A stretch of DNA of 64,000 nucleotides from Mauremys mutica (GCF_020497125.1 NC_059077.1:33617340-33681339); one strand, 5' to 3'; positions 1 through 15,613 are shown, counted from the first letter of the stretch. Numbers and translations: made by a program. The notes: a model not told the origin generated them from the letters alone.

Positions 1-51
1 GAGAAGATGTTTTATTCAAATAAGCAAACGCCCTTTTAATATGGGGGCTTA

Positions 52-2026
<1,975 letters not shown>

Positions 2027-2035
2027 TTAATTAAT

Positions 2036-2722
2036 TAAATTATAAGTGATTATAAGTGATAGCAAACAGATCAAAGTAGATTACCATAAGAAATAAAACA
2101 AAACCGCAATCTAAGTACTAGTTAGGATTTGACTCACGCAGTGTCTCACCCAGTTAGATAGTACAAGCAGGTTAGCTTTTGCATATACAGGCAGGCCTCT
2201 GCCTTCTTTCCTGCCTGGGACCAGTATTCACCCCCCCACCCAGTTCAGTCTTTTTCCTCCAGTACTTTCAAGTGTTGTATTATAGGGAGAGTGAGATCCA
2301 GTCATGATGATACTTCTCCCTTTTATATCTTCTTCCAACTTGCTGGAAAGCTCTTTTGCTGTGACCTGGGTCAAACAGTTCCCATTGTGTAGTGCTATCT
2401 CTGAGAGGTTTCTATTGTTCACAGTTCCTGGGGTAATCCTGGTGCTTGTGTGTATTTCCTCAATAAGCCATCAACATTGTTTTGCCTTTTTATTGTTGTA
2501 CCTGAAAGGCTGCTTGTGGGTGTTCTCAACCTCACATGCTACAGTAACACATACATAGCCAAACTTCATAACTTCACATACAAGGATAGCATATACAATC
2601 CAATGATATATTAATGTCTCACAGATCAAGACTTTTAGAATAATACCTTACAAGGCATACTTTGTATAAAACATATCATAATTATATGACAATGGTGAAT
2701 ATGGGGGTGCCAGGGTGTCACA
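2036..2722 (-). mobile_element. ERV/LTR solo LTR fragment
   Basis: On the minus strand it starts tgtgacaccctgg (from 2722) and carries a TATA-like gatataaaagg box near 2330. The block at 2036-2160 matches the left part of the LTR at 20562-21689 (shared taagtgaNtataagtgatag and tctcaccc). The left end is truncated, so no target duplication can be read. It lies wholly in ANKRD55 intron 2. Confidence 0.6.
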
Positions 2723-3968
<1,246 letters not shown>

Positions 3969-4312
3969 TTAAGTAAGTATGTGGGGAAACTCTAAAAATG
4001 ATGAATGGTGAAAATAATCCCATTTATTTTCATGAGGCTGGGTTGACCACATAACTCATGAGAGGTCCAACCAAAAACAGATCCAACCAACATGATGTTG
4101 CATTTGGTCATCTAAATCATGTTCTTCAGTATCAACAACCTCCTATGAGTTCTCAGACAGAATCACTGAGACGTATGCACAAGCAATTTCCTGACTGGGC
4201 TAGGTTTCTGACTCAACTCATGATAGCCATATTAATTGCACAGAATCAAGTCTGGAGTGAAAAACACTACGTTGCAAAAAAAAGAAACCCATCTCAAAAG
4301 ATTAGCAGCCAC

Positions 4313-4330
4313 GTATGTATGTATGTATGA
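4313..4330. repeat. (GTAT)n microsatellite
   Basis: Four to five perfect GTAT units in intron 1. Confidence 0.8.
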
Positions 4331-4890
4331 TATAATGTAAGTTAAGGATACAGGTATTTTCAGTTTCTTTATTACCTCACCACAAAACACAAAGTGGAGA
4401 CTATGCACTTGTTTCCCTGAAGTATTCTGATCCTCCTCCAGGATATATAAATGTTTGCAATTTCACTGTTGGTTTTAAAGGCAAATAGTGTTTAAAACAA
4501 AGAAGTGTAAACTGGCTGGTGAAGATCAATGAGAATTGTATAATCCTTATTTTCTCTTTGCATTCTATAGTGCCAGGTGGTACAAAAACACTGATTTAAA
4601 ACTGAAGTAACATATTCCGACAGGTGATCCTGATGATGGTTTGCAAACTTATATGGACATTGGTCTGATTTAAAATAAGCTTCCCCGAGGGGTGAAGGTG
4701 GGGTGGCTGGTGAAGAAAGCATTGGAGCCATCTCTGCCAGCACGCCATCAGTGCAGAGTTTGCCTGTGCAGGGCTATGACACTGGCTATCTCCAGCTGTT
4801 TTAAGGCCACTTTGTACCATGGCCATGCAGAGTGGTCTTAGTTTATTGGAGAATCCAGCCAAGTACCATACTTCTGTAACTCACAGGGAT

Positions 4891-4972
4891 GTGAGACTTA
4901 GTTGTTTGTAAAGCACCTTGAGATTCTTAGATAGAAGGCACTATAGAAATCCAGAGTATTATTTACTCTGTT
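4891..4972 (+). repeat. Ancient SINE/LINE 3' tail fragment
   Basis: The run gtaaagcaccttgagattc followed by aaggcactatagaaat and a TATTATT end resembles the widespread amniote repeat tail normally written as a gcgctttgaga...ggcgctatataaat motif. I cannot fix the family (MIR-, L2- or V-SINE-like). Confidence 0.45.
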
Positions 4973-6216
4973 GTAACATTCTGCACTATTTAACTGCATT
5001 TAAAAATGAAAGAATAGAAAGTATGGATTAACATATCTTCCTTGCACAATCTAATACTGATGTAAAGTTACACTGGAAGCTAACCACAAGCAGGGCTTTG
5101 CATGTAATATTTTCAAATAATCAGACCATTTGTCTGTTATATCATAAGTAACCAGCTATAGTCTTCAAACACAAACATTTTGCTTCCAGGGTTCTCTTGA
5201 TTGTGCTCCATGTGTCATTTTATTCTAGCAGATGGGTTTTTAATTCTGTTTCAGAAAGGCTGGTAAATAGAGTCTACCCTTACCAAAGTGAATGGTCAGT
5301 CATTACTTTGCCTATGCCTGCATTTGGATTTCATGCAACTATAAGTCCTGCTTACATATTACTGCCATGCATAGATTAGAGTCCTAAAAGGGTTGTGTGG
5401 CTGGCAAGGAAAAAGTAAAAAGCAAAAAACAATCCTGGGTTGACTAGAGAAATGACTTAATTTAGCCAAGTGCAATCCTTCAGAAAAAAGTACTTTTTAA
5501 ATTAATCATCAACAGCAACTCATAGAGAAGGCAAACAAAAAGGCCTCTATGGTTACTCAGGGATAACAGCTTGGTCAGAGGAAAAATCCAGGAGTCTCAT
5601 TTCAGAAGAGGTTACACTGATTTCATTAACAGTTACAGAAGACCAAGTGCAAAGCAGTTGCTTATTAGCAATAGTTGAGTTCTGCTTCAATTACAACAAA
5701 CTTCACCAGTCAAAACGTTTTGAAAATGCAGGTGAAAGTCTCTTTTCATCTAATGTACTCCTTCATTTCTGGGAATCTTATTTGCTTTCATGTTGGGATT
5801 CTTTTGGAATTTATCTATAATTTCACTGTTGGCCCTTATTCCAAAAGGCAGCTTTGTCTCACTAGACAGAGGATGCAGTCTCTGTGACATCTATTACTGA
5901 ACTATGAGCACACTCTTCTAAACCTTCTGTACCAGTGATGAGGAAAAATAATGTCCAAGTAAATTTCAATAACAGTGAAAACAAAGTAAAAAAATTCATG
6001 TTTTAATACAGTATTTTTAGACCCATATAAGCTTAAAACTAAAAAGACTCTTAATTCATCATACCATGATGAGATTTTCAAGTGTGTTGTAATCCAAAAG
6101 TGTAGTGACATAGTTGAAAGTCACTGAATCTGTAACATTCTCACTCCACTCCCAGAAATAGTTAAAAAAATTCAGCTATCTGTACAAGAGAAAAAGTAAA
6201 TGATCAATGGGCATAG

Positions 6217-6254
<38 letters not shown>

Positions 6255-6262
6255 TCACACTC
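6217..6262. repeat. (TC)n(AC)n compound microsatellite
   Basis: About ten TC units run directly into about ten AC units, ending in an interrupted CTCACAC tract. Confidence 0.9.
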
Positions 6263-7086
6263 ATTTTGGTGAGAATGTGGCCTGTTATCTGAATATATAA
6301 AAATTATGATTAACTCCCAGATTATTATACATTACATTTTCAAGGTTAGGCGTGAGTGTCTAACATGGCATATTAGTATGTACTTTATTTATATACGCAA
6401 ACAAGTTATTTTCATGCCCACATAGCCAGTAGGTGCCTATTTGTCCATGTGTACGTGCAAATACCTTATTTGTGTATTCACACTGAATATTTGCAAATGA
6501 GTTGAAGGGTACATGTGCAATTGCTTGGTCATAACTTTGAAAATCCCACCCAATATCTTTTTCTCGTGAAAAACCTAGCTTCCCCTCAGCCACCTGCCAA
6601 ATCTACACTGCATGAGATGGCACAAACAACCTGAAGCTGTGAAGAGTATTCCCAGTTTACATACAATGTTGCATATATGTTGCTTATAGGGCAAATTACT
6701 AGAATACTTCCAAGGTGTGAATATGTAACTCGTTTCATCAGCAAAAACAACACCATTTAAGAAACGTGCCAAAGTGTCAATTTTAAGTCTTTTTTTTAGG
6801 AAAGAAGTAGTTTAAGAGCAAAATTGCTTCATGATAAAGCTAAATTAAAAAGCCAAATAAGTGAGTTCCTCACTGAAGGTTATTTCACTTAATACTAACA
6901 TGAATTCATCTAAGCCTTCTGTCATTTTGGTAACTTCTTTTCTTCTCCCATTATCTCTGGTCTTCAGCCTGTACGCATGAGAGAGGGAGAATGAGAACAG
7001 ACTGGCTAGGCTATATAATGCATGTGATATTGCCCGATTTGAGGGCTGTAAAACAGCCATTGTTCTTTCTTGGACTCAGACTCTGA

Positions 7087-8168
7087 CTTTAAGGTGACAA
7101 GGAACCATCATGAGCCTGACCTCCTAAACATTGCACAGATCTTCACCTGCCCACTCCTGTAATAGACCTATAACTTCTGGCTGAGTTACTGAAGTCCTCA
7201 AATATTGAGTTAAAGACTGAAAATTACATAAAATCCACCATTTACCCTAGTTCAATCACGTGCTTGTGCCCCACGCTGCAGAGGAAGGAAAAAACCCCCA
7301 GGGTTTCTGCCATTCTGACCTGGGGAAAATTCTTTCTCGACCCCAAATATGGTGATCAGTTGCACCATGAGCACATCAGCTAGACCCACCAACCAGACAC
7401 CTGGGAAAGAATTCTCTTTAGTAATTCAGAGCCCTCCCCATCTTCAGACGTTGGAGGTATTTGTGGATGGACAATATGCCATTGTAGGTAACCTCATCAT
7501 ACCATCGCCTCCAGAAACTTATCAAGCTCAGTCTGAAAACAAGTTAGGTTTTTTGCCCCCACTACTCCCCTTGGACAGCTCCAGAAGGTTCCAGAAGGTC
7601 CTCTTGGAAGGTTCCAGAACTTCTCTCTTCTAATAGTTACAATCCTTTGTCTAATTTCAAGCCTAAACTTATTAATGGCCAATTTATATTCATTTGTTCT
7701 TGTGTCAACATTGGCCCTTAACCTAAAAAATTCCTCGCCCTTCCCCCCAGTGTTTATCCCATTGATGAATTTATACATCCTCTCAGTCTTCGTTTGGTTA
7801 GGCTAAATATGCCAAGAACCATACATTGCCTCTCATAAGGTAGATTCTCCATTCCTCTGATCATCCTAGTAGCCCTTCTCTGCACCTGTCCCTATTTGAA
7901 TTAATCTTTCTTAACATAGGAGACCAGAACTGCACACAGTATTCCAGATGAGATTTCACCAGTGCTTCATATAATGATAATAATACTTCTATATCTCTAC
8001 TGGAAGTACCTTGCCAGATGCATCCTATATTGCATTAGTCTTTTTCACAGTCGCATCACATTAGCAGCTCATAGTCATCCTGTCATTGACCAATACACCC
8101 AGGTCTTTCTCCTCTTCAGTCGCTTCCAACTTATACATCCCCAGTTTATAGCAGAAATTCTTGTTGTT
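7087..8168 (-). mobile_element. CR1 LINE, 3' half (lineage B)
   Basis: Minus-strand remnant of CR1 ORF2. Visible pieces include EEEKDLGVLVND (about 8090-8130) and, in the open frame at 7497-7778, FFRLRANVDTRTNEYKLAINKFRLEIRQR. The 3' untranslated tail runs down to about 7087 (aaggnnacaaggaacc, the degenerate form of the CR1 tail). A collinear copy of the same lineage and orientation ends the window (62997-64000). It is 5' truncated, with stops and a frameshift, and is not functional. It lies inside ANKRD55 intron 1. Confidence 0.85.
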
Positions 8169-8169
8169 A

Positions 8170-8691
8170 GTTCCTTGAACCTGCAGGGATCAGGTGTCAC
8201 TGGCCCTGTGGCAGTCTCTTTGGCTCTACTCCCATGGACCTGCTCTCTCATTCACCAGCTGGGAGTGCTGGAGCTGTCCCCAGGCAAGAGCCATTCAGCA
8301 GCACGGTGGACCTCCCCAACAGCCAAGGGCTTGCCCTCCTCCTCACAGTACTAACCGGGGGTGTCTTCTCTCCCCCGCCAGGTCCTCAGCCTTCCATGCA
8401 CCTTGTTCCTACAGAGTTCAGGTGTCAGTCACCCCGCGGCCATGCAGGGAGCCCTCTGCAGCTCCGTTGTCATGGCCCTGCTCACTCATTCACCAGCTAG
8501 GAGTATGGGCAAGAAAAGTTCAGAAGGGGATGGTCTCCCCAATAGCTGGGAGCTTGTCCTCCTCCTTGCAGCCCTGACAGAGATCTCTGCTCTGCTGGGC
8601 CAGGACTGTAGCCTCCCCTAACCCTGTGCCTGGGTATCTTGGGCCTGCCCTCACCCTAACTCTAGCCCTATCCCCCTTAATTTCTAGCACC
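8170..8691. repeat. GC-rich block with a 238-bp imperfect tandem duplication
   Basis: The string (c/t)catgg(a/c)cctgctc(t/a)ctcattcac starts at 8232 and again at 8470 (period 238). Further collinear matches are tccccaacagccaagggctt against tccccaatagctgggagctt, and the poly-CTCCTC segments. Overlapping open frames (up to 130 codons) exist on one strand only because the block is GC-rich; none resembles a known family. Confidence 0.7.
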
Positions 8692-8810
8692 TGTAAAAAT
8701 AAAGTATCTTAGGGGTAGCCGTATTAGTCTGGGTCTGTAAAAAGCAACAAAGAGTCCCGTGGCACCTTATAGACTAACAGATGTATTGGAACATGAGCTT
8801 TTGTGGGTGA

Positions 8811-9701
8811 ATACCCACTTTGTCAGACGCATGTAATGGAAATTTCCAGAAGCAGGTTTACAACCGCATTTGCTCCAATCCCTCAGACAGAGACCAACAC
8901 CTACAAGATCTTCACCAAGCATTCTCAAAACTACGATACCCACACGAGGAAATAAGGAAACAAATTAACAGAGCCAGACATGTACTGCTGCAAGACAAGC
9001 CCAAGAAAGAAACCAACAGAACTCCACTGGCCATCACCTACAGTCCTCAGTTTAAATCTCTCCAACGCATCATCAGTGATCTACAACCCATCCTGGACAG
9101 TGATCCCTCGCTTTCACAGACCTTGGGAGGCAGGACAGTCCTCGCCCATAGACAACCTGCCAACCTTAAGCATATTCTCACCAGCAACCACACACCACAC
9201 CATAGCAACTCTAACTCAGGAACCAATCCATGCAACAAACCTCGATGCCAACTCTACCCACATATCTACACCAGCGACACCATCACAGGACCTAACCAGA
9301 TCAGCTACAACATCACCTGCATGTCCACCAATGTTATATACGCCATCATGTGCCAGAAATGCCCCTCTGCTATGTACATCGGCCAAACTGGACAGTCCCT
9401 ACGTAAAAGGATAAATGGACACAAGTCAGATATTAGGAATGGCAATATACAAAAACCTGTAGGAGAACACTTCAACCTTCCTGGCCACACAATAGCAGAT
9501 TTTAAGGTAGCCATTCTACAGCAAAAAATCTTAAGGACCAGACTTCAAAGAGAAACTGCTGAGCTTCAGTTCATTTGCAAATTTGACACCATCAGCTCAG
9601 GATTAAACAAAGATTGTGAATGGTTAGCCAACTACAAAAGCAGTTTCTCCTCCCTTGGTGTTCACACCTCAACTGCTAGAAGAGGGCCTCATCCTCCCTG
9701 A
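8811..9701 (+). CDS. Penelope-like GIY-YIG endonuclease frame (no RT core)
   Basis: An uninterrupted frame of about 296 codons lies between a TGA at 8808 and the stop at 9699-9701. No ATG is available near its left end (an in-frame TTG at 8820 is the only start-like codon), so this is a piece of a longer polyprotein rather than a complete gene. Order: a linker that follows the RT thumb in Penelope elements (RNRTPLAITYSP-like through LAHRQPANLKHIL), a Cys-rich segment (CNKPRCQLYPHI ... CMSTNVIYAIMCQKCP), then the GIY-YIG nuclease: VIYAI for GIY, YIGQTG, the catalytic Arg region LRKRINGHKSDIR, and the candidate catalytic Glu in RETAELQFI. The second copy in this window has Cys where this one has Tyr (CQLY versus CQLC), so one predicted zinc ligand is lost here. 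Absence of stops suggests relatively recent insertion. Confidence 0.85.
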   Translation: MPTLSDACNGNFQKQVYNRICSNPSDRDQHLQDLHQAFSKLRYPHEEIRKQINRARHVLLQDKPKKETNRTPLAITYSPQFKSLQRIISDLQPILDSDPSLSQTLGGRTVLAHRQPANLKHILTSNHTPHHSNSNSGTNPCNKPRCQLYPHIYTSDTITGPNQISYNITCMSTNVIYAIMCQKCPSAMYIGQTGQSLRKRINGHKSDIRNGNIQKPVGEHFNLPGHTIADFKVAILQQKILRTRLQRETAELQFICKFDTISSGLNKDCEWLANYKSSFSSLGVHTSTARRGPHPP

Positions 9702-9779
9702 TTGAACTAACCTCGTTATCTCTAGCTTGCTTCTTGCTTGCATATATATACCTGCCCTGGAAATTTCCACTACATGCGT

Positions 9780-9807
9780 CTGACAAAGTGGGTATTCACC
9801 CACGAAA
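9780..9807 (+). ncRNA. Hammerhead-ribozyme-like core in Penelope end (degraded)
   Basis: CTGACAA (9780-9786), a hairpin gtgggt/acccac with a four-base loop (9788-9803), then GAAA (9804-9807) reproduces the hammerhead layout CUGANGA - helix II - GAAA, except that the penultimate G of the first box is A. Penelope-like elements are known to carry hammerhead motifs. Helices I and III and the cleavage site are not convincingly resolved here, and the changed core base predicts an inactive ribozyme. Confidence 0.45.
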
Positions 9808-9994
9808 GCTTATGCTCCAATACTGCCGTTAGTCTATAAGGTGCCACAGGACTCGTTGTTGCTTTGTAAAAATAAAGATAGTTAAAAACTGAAACCAAAT
9901 CTATATTGTCAAAATTGCAACAACAACAAAAAAAGAGCCAACCCCAAGCCCAACCTCCCCCCAAATTCTGCCAACCCTACTTATAATGTAATAA

Positions 9995-10220
9995 ATGTTG
10001 CTAGGTAACACTTTATGTCTTCACAGTACAACACCCCTCAAAGCCTCACAACACCTCTGTGAAGTAGATAATTATAATTATTTCTATTTTACAGAAGCGG
10101 GCACTAAGGCAAAGGGGGCCAGGACATTTATTCTTAGAAAGGACTACAGGATGGGTCCAGAGAAACCAGATCGTTTGCCCAAGCCCACAGATGGCATTGG
10201 TTCCAATGCTAATGAAAAAT
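9995..10220 (+). mobile_element. MIR-like SINE
   Basis: The succession caacacctctgtgaagtag, a TTATTAT-type run, ttttacagaagcgggcacta and, further on, gcccaagcccacag follows the MIR core and 3' region (cctgtgaggtaggtattat, ttttacagatgaggaaactg, gcccaaggtcacac). It is strongly diverged, as expected of this old family. The open frame across it is accidental. Confidence 0.7.
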
Positions 10221-11099
10221 AAGCATGTCCTCCACTGGCCATGAGTAATTCTTACAGATAAATTATATTTTTGAGCATTTCAGAGATTTTACTGGGTGCC
10301 TATTAAAGCGCCACATGGGGTATATTTACTAGTAGTTAGAGTTTCTTTCACTTCAATAAATCTGCTTTTGAAAGTGTACTAGATCTAATTCTTATTACCC
10401 AAACTTCTGACATATCTAAGTAATCTTTCATGCGGCACAGTGAATGGCAATTTCATTTTGCACATTAGCAAAATTGCTGGGAAATGAAGAAGAGCATTTA
10501 TGAAGCTCTAGCATTAAGATGTTAAATTGGACTCTGAATGTATTTTCAATTTTAATCTCCTTCTTCAGCGCCCAGTAGCATCAACATGTCTCAGGCTGTT
10601 TCAGAATTTCCTTTGCAGTCCCCTATTATTTATTGACACAATGATTAAGGATGTTTCTGTATTTGCTTTATGATCTCATACCGAGTTTTTAAATAAACTT
10701 TAAAAGAGTGTAAGACTGAGAGTGAACTGCTTTTACAATAGCAAAAAAGTGCATGTGAACATGTCTTTCTGAACCTGCTTTCAAACACAGTTCAGATATT
10801 AAATAAAAATATTATATGCAGTCCAAACTCATCCCCTTAATGCAGTCTATTTTTATTAACATAGAAGTTAATAATAAGATAAAGTTCAGCTCAAACTTTC
10901 TCTCTCCTTCTAGGGTAACTTGCACCCTAGAGCTTCTCTCTAGAAAGCCCCCCTTCCCCTACCCTTATATTTGGGTAAGAAGCCATCTTTCTCAGTAAGT
11001 CAACAGAACTCTCCTACCCTTTCTCCACAGGCTCACACCTGCTATTATGGTGTGAGGTTTTAGGTAAATGCTGTTGGCCTGTTGCAGTCTGGTCTTTAA

Positions 11100-11372
11100 G
11101 GTATGTCTACACTACAGCTGGGAACAGGCCTCCCAGACTAGGTAGACAGACTTCCACTAGCAGGACTTGAGCTAGCACGCTAAAAATAGCAGTGTGAACA
11201 TTGAGGTTTGGGCTCTCAAGCCCACCTGACCCCTTAGGCTTCAGACCCTGAGCTCCAGCCTGAGTCACAATGTCCACACTGCTATTTTTGGTGCGCTAGC
11301 TCAAGCCAAGCCAGTGTAAGTCTCTCTATCTGGGCTCAGAGGCTTGCTCCCAACAGCAACGTAGACATATCC
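11100..11372. mobile_element. MITE, gtatgtctacact family (copy 1)
   Basis: The ends are inverted (ggtatgtctac at left, gtagacatatcc at right). Inside, gctagcacgctaaaaatagc is mirrored by gctatttttggtgcgctagc, so the element folds into a long imperfect hairpin. Related copies occur at 28267-28669 and 51880-52022. No convincing target duplication was found. Confidence 0.7.
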
Positions 11373-11412
11373 CTGGCACAACAAAGTAGCCGCTTCAGTT
11401 ATGCAATAGATC

Positions 11413-11500
11413 TCAGGCCTGATGCTCAGTTACACTACCAGAGAGACATAAGCTGACCAGCTACCTTAAGGCCCATTCGTGTAACTGAGGGTCAGGCCCT
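11413..11500. mobile_element. Short palindromic MITE
   Basis: caggcctgatgctcagttac at the left is inverted at the right as gtaactgagggtcaggcc, giving about 22-bp arms around a 45-bp centre. Confidence 0.6.
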
Positions 11501-14500
11501 TAGCTCTTTAGAGTGAAGTTTGTCAGGCCACTGGACTACAATGTGAGCAAAGGAAGGTGACAGAAAAGTGATGTTTAAGTAACGTTAATGGGAGGAGTTG
11601 ACCAATGGAAAGGGAATCTAAGTTAAGAGTGGCACGGCCTTACCCACATAATTTTCTGTGCTAACATAATTACATTTGAAAATTGTTTGTAGGATAAAAA
11701 AGTCCAAGCAGCTTTAAAGAAGCCTGTTCAAACCATTTACTAATATACAAACAAACGATTATTATTATTTCCTGGATGGATACGTGATAAAACGTCTTAA
11801 AAAAATTAAAAATTATTTGACATACAAGTCCAGTCCATGATCCTATGTGGTCTCGGCTCCATTCCCATTAGCTCCACATTATAATTTCCCATCCAGCATA
11901 ATTCCTCACACATGACCTTCTCTCCCTAGGAAACAATCATCATTCTTACTTTTAAAACTTGGCTACCATGGAGACTGAATCAACTCTCACCTTGAGAAAA
12001 ATTAGTCTGTCCCACTCAGGGTTAGTGCTTATAGTCTTGGTAGATTTAGACAACTGACATGGAATCTGCTCCAAAAATACAGACCCTCCCATTTCATTAC
12101 TGTTAAACTGAGACTGAAGCACAGGCTGTTTTTCTTTCAGTTAGTCTCTTAAATTGCATATTTTAAACAACTTATAAATAAAAATTGATAATTTTACTTA
12201 AAAATCCAGTTAGTAGTGGAAGAGGAATGTTCTGGGTTTTTTAAGTAGATATTGAGCCTTTGACCTGTAGGTCACAGCTTTCAAGATAGGTGGGATCAGA
12301 AGTGACTAAGAGCCATTACTGTTTGATGGATGCTCAGCAGCATACAAGTATGTGAAATAATGGCAGTGGTTTCAGTTCAGTGTCCAATAATAGACAGATT
12401 TCCACATTACGCAAACCACTATCACAACTAGTAATCTTGGCAGAGAAGCCAAGACTTGATTGAGTCATGGAGATCAGTTCTAATCTCTTACTCCAAGAGG
12501 AGTATCTGCTGCATCAAGTATGAGGCAAATTGGCAGGGCAGAGAGGTGACGTTTATGTTACTGGTACCCCTGCTGTATCTATTCTGCAGCTAGATGAGGA
12601 ATTCCATCTTGAGTGCTGTCAGTGGGAGTCTTTCACAGTTATAAATGGTTGGAAACTTTATGGGGGTGGCAAGGGGAAGAAATTGATGGAACAAAGGAGC
12701 AGGATCAATTTTTTGTGTGAGGATAACTAATGAAATTGAGGTTTTTGTAGCCTGGGTGCCCACCTGGGATTTTAAAATTGCATACACTTTGCATATGCCC
12801 GTTTTATGCAAAAATCCTCAGGCTTTATACAGTGTAGGCAGGCCTACTCTTGGCAGAGACATGGAGTGATCCATCTAGAAAAGGAAGCCAAATTCTCTAG
12901 TCCTTGAGTACGTGAGGCACTAACTCTGCCACAGAGCAATAAAATGAAAGCAATAGAACATTAATAGTTAAGTTACAGCAGGTGGCTCTTAGATGCACTT
13001 TCCCACATAAAAACAAACAAACCTTCCTAGCCAAAATAACCTAACCTTGCATCCCAATCCCCATAGCAACCTTCTTCCCACCCCAGGAGAGCCAGAGAAA
13101 TATTCAGTGACTCTCTCTCCCCTTTTCCCCCCTCCAAAAAATATTGACTCTACTGCTGTCAGTGGCATAGGGCTCTTTATAAGATTGACATAGCCTAAAG
13201 CTAGTAAATCCTAGCACAAGGCATGGGGATAGGTGGGGAATCCTTAACCAATAACAGGAATGACTAAATAAGCATATTATGTATTCCTAACTGCATCAAA
13301 GCCATAATATATCACTTGACACACATTTTAATGAATGTTAATTCCATTGATTTGATTTCAGAAAGGATGGCTTAAACAAGAGCTGTGTGTTTTGACATAC
13401 CTCTAATCTCCTGTACCTCCATTGCAACATGCCATACTTTTGCATCACAGACAAGTTGAACTATAAATGCTCCCTTTGCTAAGCTCACCTAATTTCTTTT
13501 TGCAGACATGTCACTAGAAGGTAACTGACAGATTGAGAAATTGTGTCAAAAAGGGGACTAATACCGCAGTCAGGTAATATATCACCCTTTTCATCTCCTT
13601 TTGTAAGTTGTTTACAGTATCAGCTTGTGGATTTTTATTGTACATTGGGGGTCACATTCTCAGATGGAGTGAACAGACTGTGATGGTGCAACACCAATTT
13701 ACCCCAACAGCGGAGCAGGTCCTCTGCATTCAAGTGTGTTTACCTAACTTAATTTGCTTTCTCGCTATTCTGTTAAAAACACCAATAAATGCTACATTTG
13801 TTTCATCTAAGCTGACTGTTAGGCTGTTTTATCTGGGAAATTACTGTCTGGCACTGCTGAATGGAAGCTGTCACTCATCTTCTCGGAAGCACAAAAAGTG
13901 CGTATGGGTCAAGTGTTAGGAGAAGCCTGTAGTGTGGCTAGACATAGCACTGCCACAGAAAGATCTGCAGGTACCATTGTGGGCAAAAAGCCAAATGATG
14001 TATGGGTACAGGATGCTGTCATAATTACAAATCTGTGTTTAAAAAACAAAAAAACTAAACACTTCTAGTGTATCTTTAATGTTCAAGAAAAAGGAATGTT
14101 AAAGTTGACATTTCTGTTCAGCATTTCTGAAATATGTAGTAGTGTTCCACAAGGATATCATTTCTTTCAAGACATTAAATACTAGCAGTTTGTTCTGAAA
14201 GGAGGTGTATACAATACATACAATATGATCTTAATGTAGTGTTTTACAAGGAATGTGTTATATGAGCATGTGATCTTTTTGTTAACAACTGAAGTCTAGT
14301 CTAACATCCACAAAGAATTGCTGGAGCTAAATGTATATGATCTTACTGACAACAAGACATTTATAAATTATTAATTACAGTATCATTATTAGTGATTGTA
14401 AAACAGGAAAGTTGAAAATCCAGGTGTTACATGTTCAATGTGAAGAATTATGTATTTTTATTATTTGCTTTCCCCACCATCAATAAGATGCTGCTTGGTC

Positions 14501-15498
14501 TCCTCTAAAGACCACCAGTGTCTGGCAGATAGTGAAGTATGTCTCATCAGGCTCACTTCACAGCAGTTCAGCATGAACAACAGTGCTTAGCAACAAGCAT
14601 CCATCTCTCCCATCCCTTTGATGCTTGAAGTAATGGGACATGCTTTCCTTTCTGGCTGTACTGTGATAACCTGTTTCATGAATGTTAGTATTCTTTTCTG
14701 CCCTCCAGCAACAGCTAATTAATACTCAAGTAACAGCATGTAGTGTATGAATATAGAATTCAGAAATCACTTAATTCTCTTATTTTATGGATTTGATTAT
14801 TTAAAACATCCTTGTGTTATTCAGACCCGTGAGTTAGCAACGTAAGAAAGAACAACTTATTAATGTAGAGACCAATTGTATGGATTAAAAAAAAATTGGA
14901 CCTCGTCTCTTGATACATTTGGATAAAGAATGCTAAGATAGCTCAAATAATACCTCTGCTTTTCCCCTCCCTCTTCCTGCCCCCTCTCCCCCAATTCCCT
15001 TCTCTCCTTCCCTGCCTTTTGGGGGGGGGGGTATTATTGTTACCACCACCCTAATATGTTATGTCTGTATAACATTTTCCGATTTTATATTGACTGGTTT
15101 CACAACTTTGACAAGTTACATAATTGTATTGATATCCTGTGAAATGTGGGGCATTTGGTAACATATACAAGTTGTGAACCTTTTTGTTCTTGTATTTTTT
15201 GTTTGTTTCTTTATGAAAATAAAGAAAAACACACACCAACAAAACATTCACATTGTGCCAGAGTAGGGACATGACAATTTCAATCCATAAAGATAAAATT
15301 CTTGATGCAGAGTCCTGAACCTACATGTTGTTCTTTGGGACTGTCATTTTGAAAGTGAATTATACCTAGAAGACAGAAGTGCAATATGTGATTTTCTGCT
15401 CCATTAGAGAAACCCCCAAAGTCCTGGACCTAAACATGATGTTTATTCACCATCACATTGTCTTTTCCCCTCCTCTCCCAAGTCTCTGTTTTTCTTAT

Positions 15499-15613
15499 TT
15501 AGACTAGAAGCTCTTTGGGACTGGTGCTCACTCACTTGTACAGTACCTAGAGCAATGGGACTCTGATCTTGGTTGGTTAATGGTGCTGCCATAATACAAA
15601 TAAATTATTATAA
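15499..15613 (+). repeat. Old interspersed repeat (copy a)
   Basis: ctagaagctctttgggactg, tgtacagtacctagagcaat and gggactctgatcttggttgg, ending in taatacaaataaattat, align with 50020-50124 and, inverted, with 38534-38608. This is an ancient dispersed SINE-like tail; the family is not certain. Confidence 0.6.

Larger units (their letters stand above)
8705..9864 (+). mobile_element. Compact Penelope-like element with inverted terminal repeats
   Basis: The element is bounded by a perfect 13-bp target duplication, tgtaaaaataaag (8692-8704 and 9865-9877). About 118 bp at the left end (roughly 8735-8850) is repeated in inverted orientation at the right end (roughly 9748-9864). The two arms share the tagtctataaggtgccac and gtgggtgaatacccactttg blocks with scattered substitutions. 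Between them lies one open frame holding the region downstream of the reverse transcriptase and a GIY-YIG endonuclease, but no RT core. Penelope-like elements are known for terminal repeats in direct or inverted order and variable target duplications, so this is a 5'-truncated or non-autonomous member. Confidence 0.88.

Noticed and set aside
6217..6262. CRISPR-like or tandem regulatory array
   Set aside because: Simple TC/AC dinucleotide microsatellite; no spacers.
8811..9701. Domesticated host GIY-YIG nuclease gene
   Set aside because: It sits between transposon termini and target duplications, has no ATG or exon structure, and has lost a predicted zinc ligand; selection would need to be shown first.
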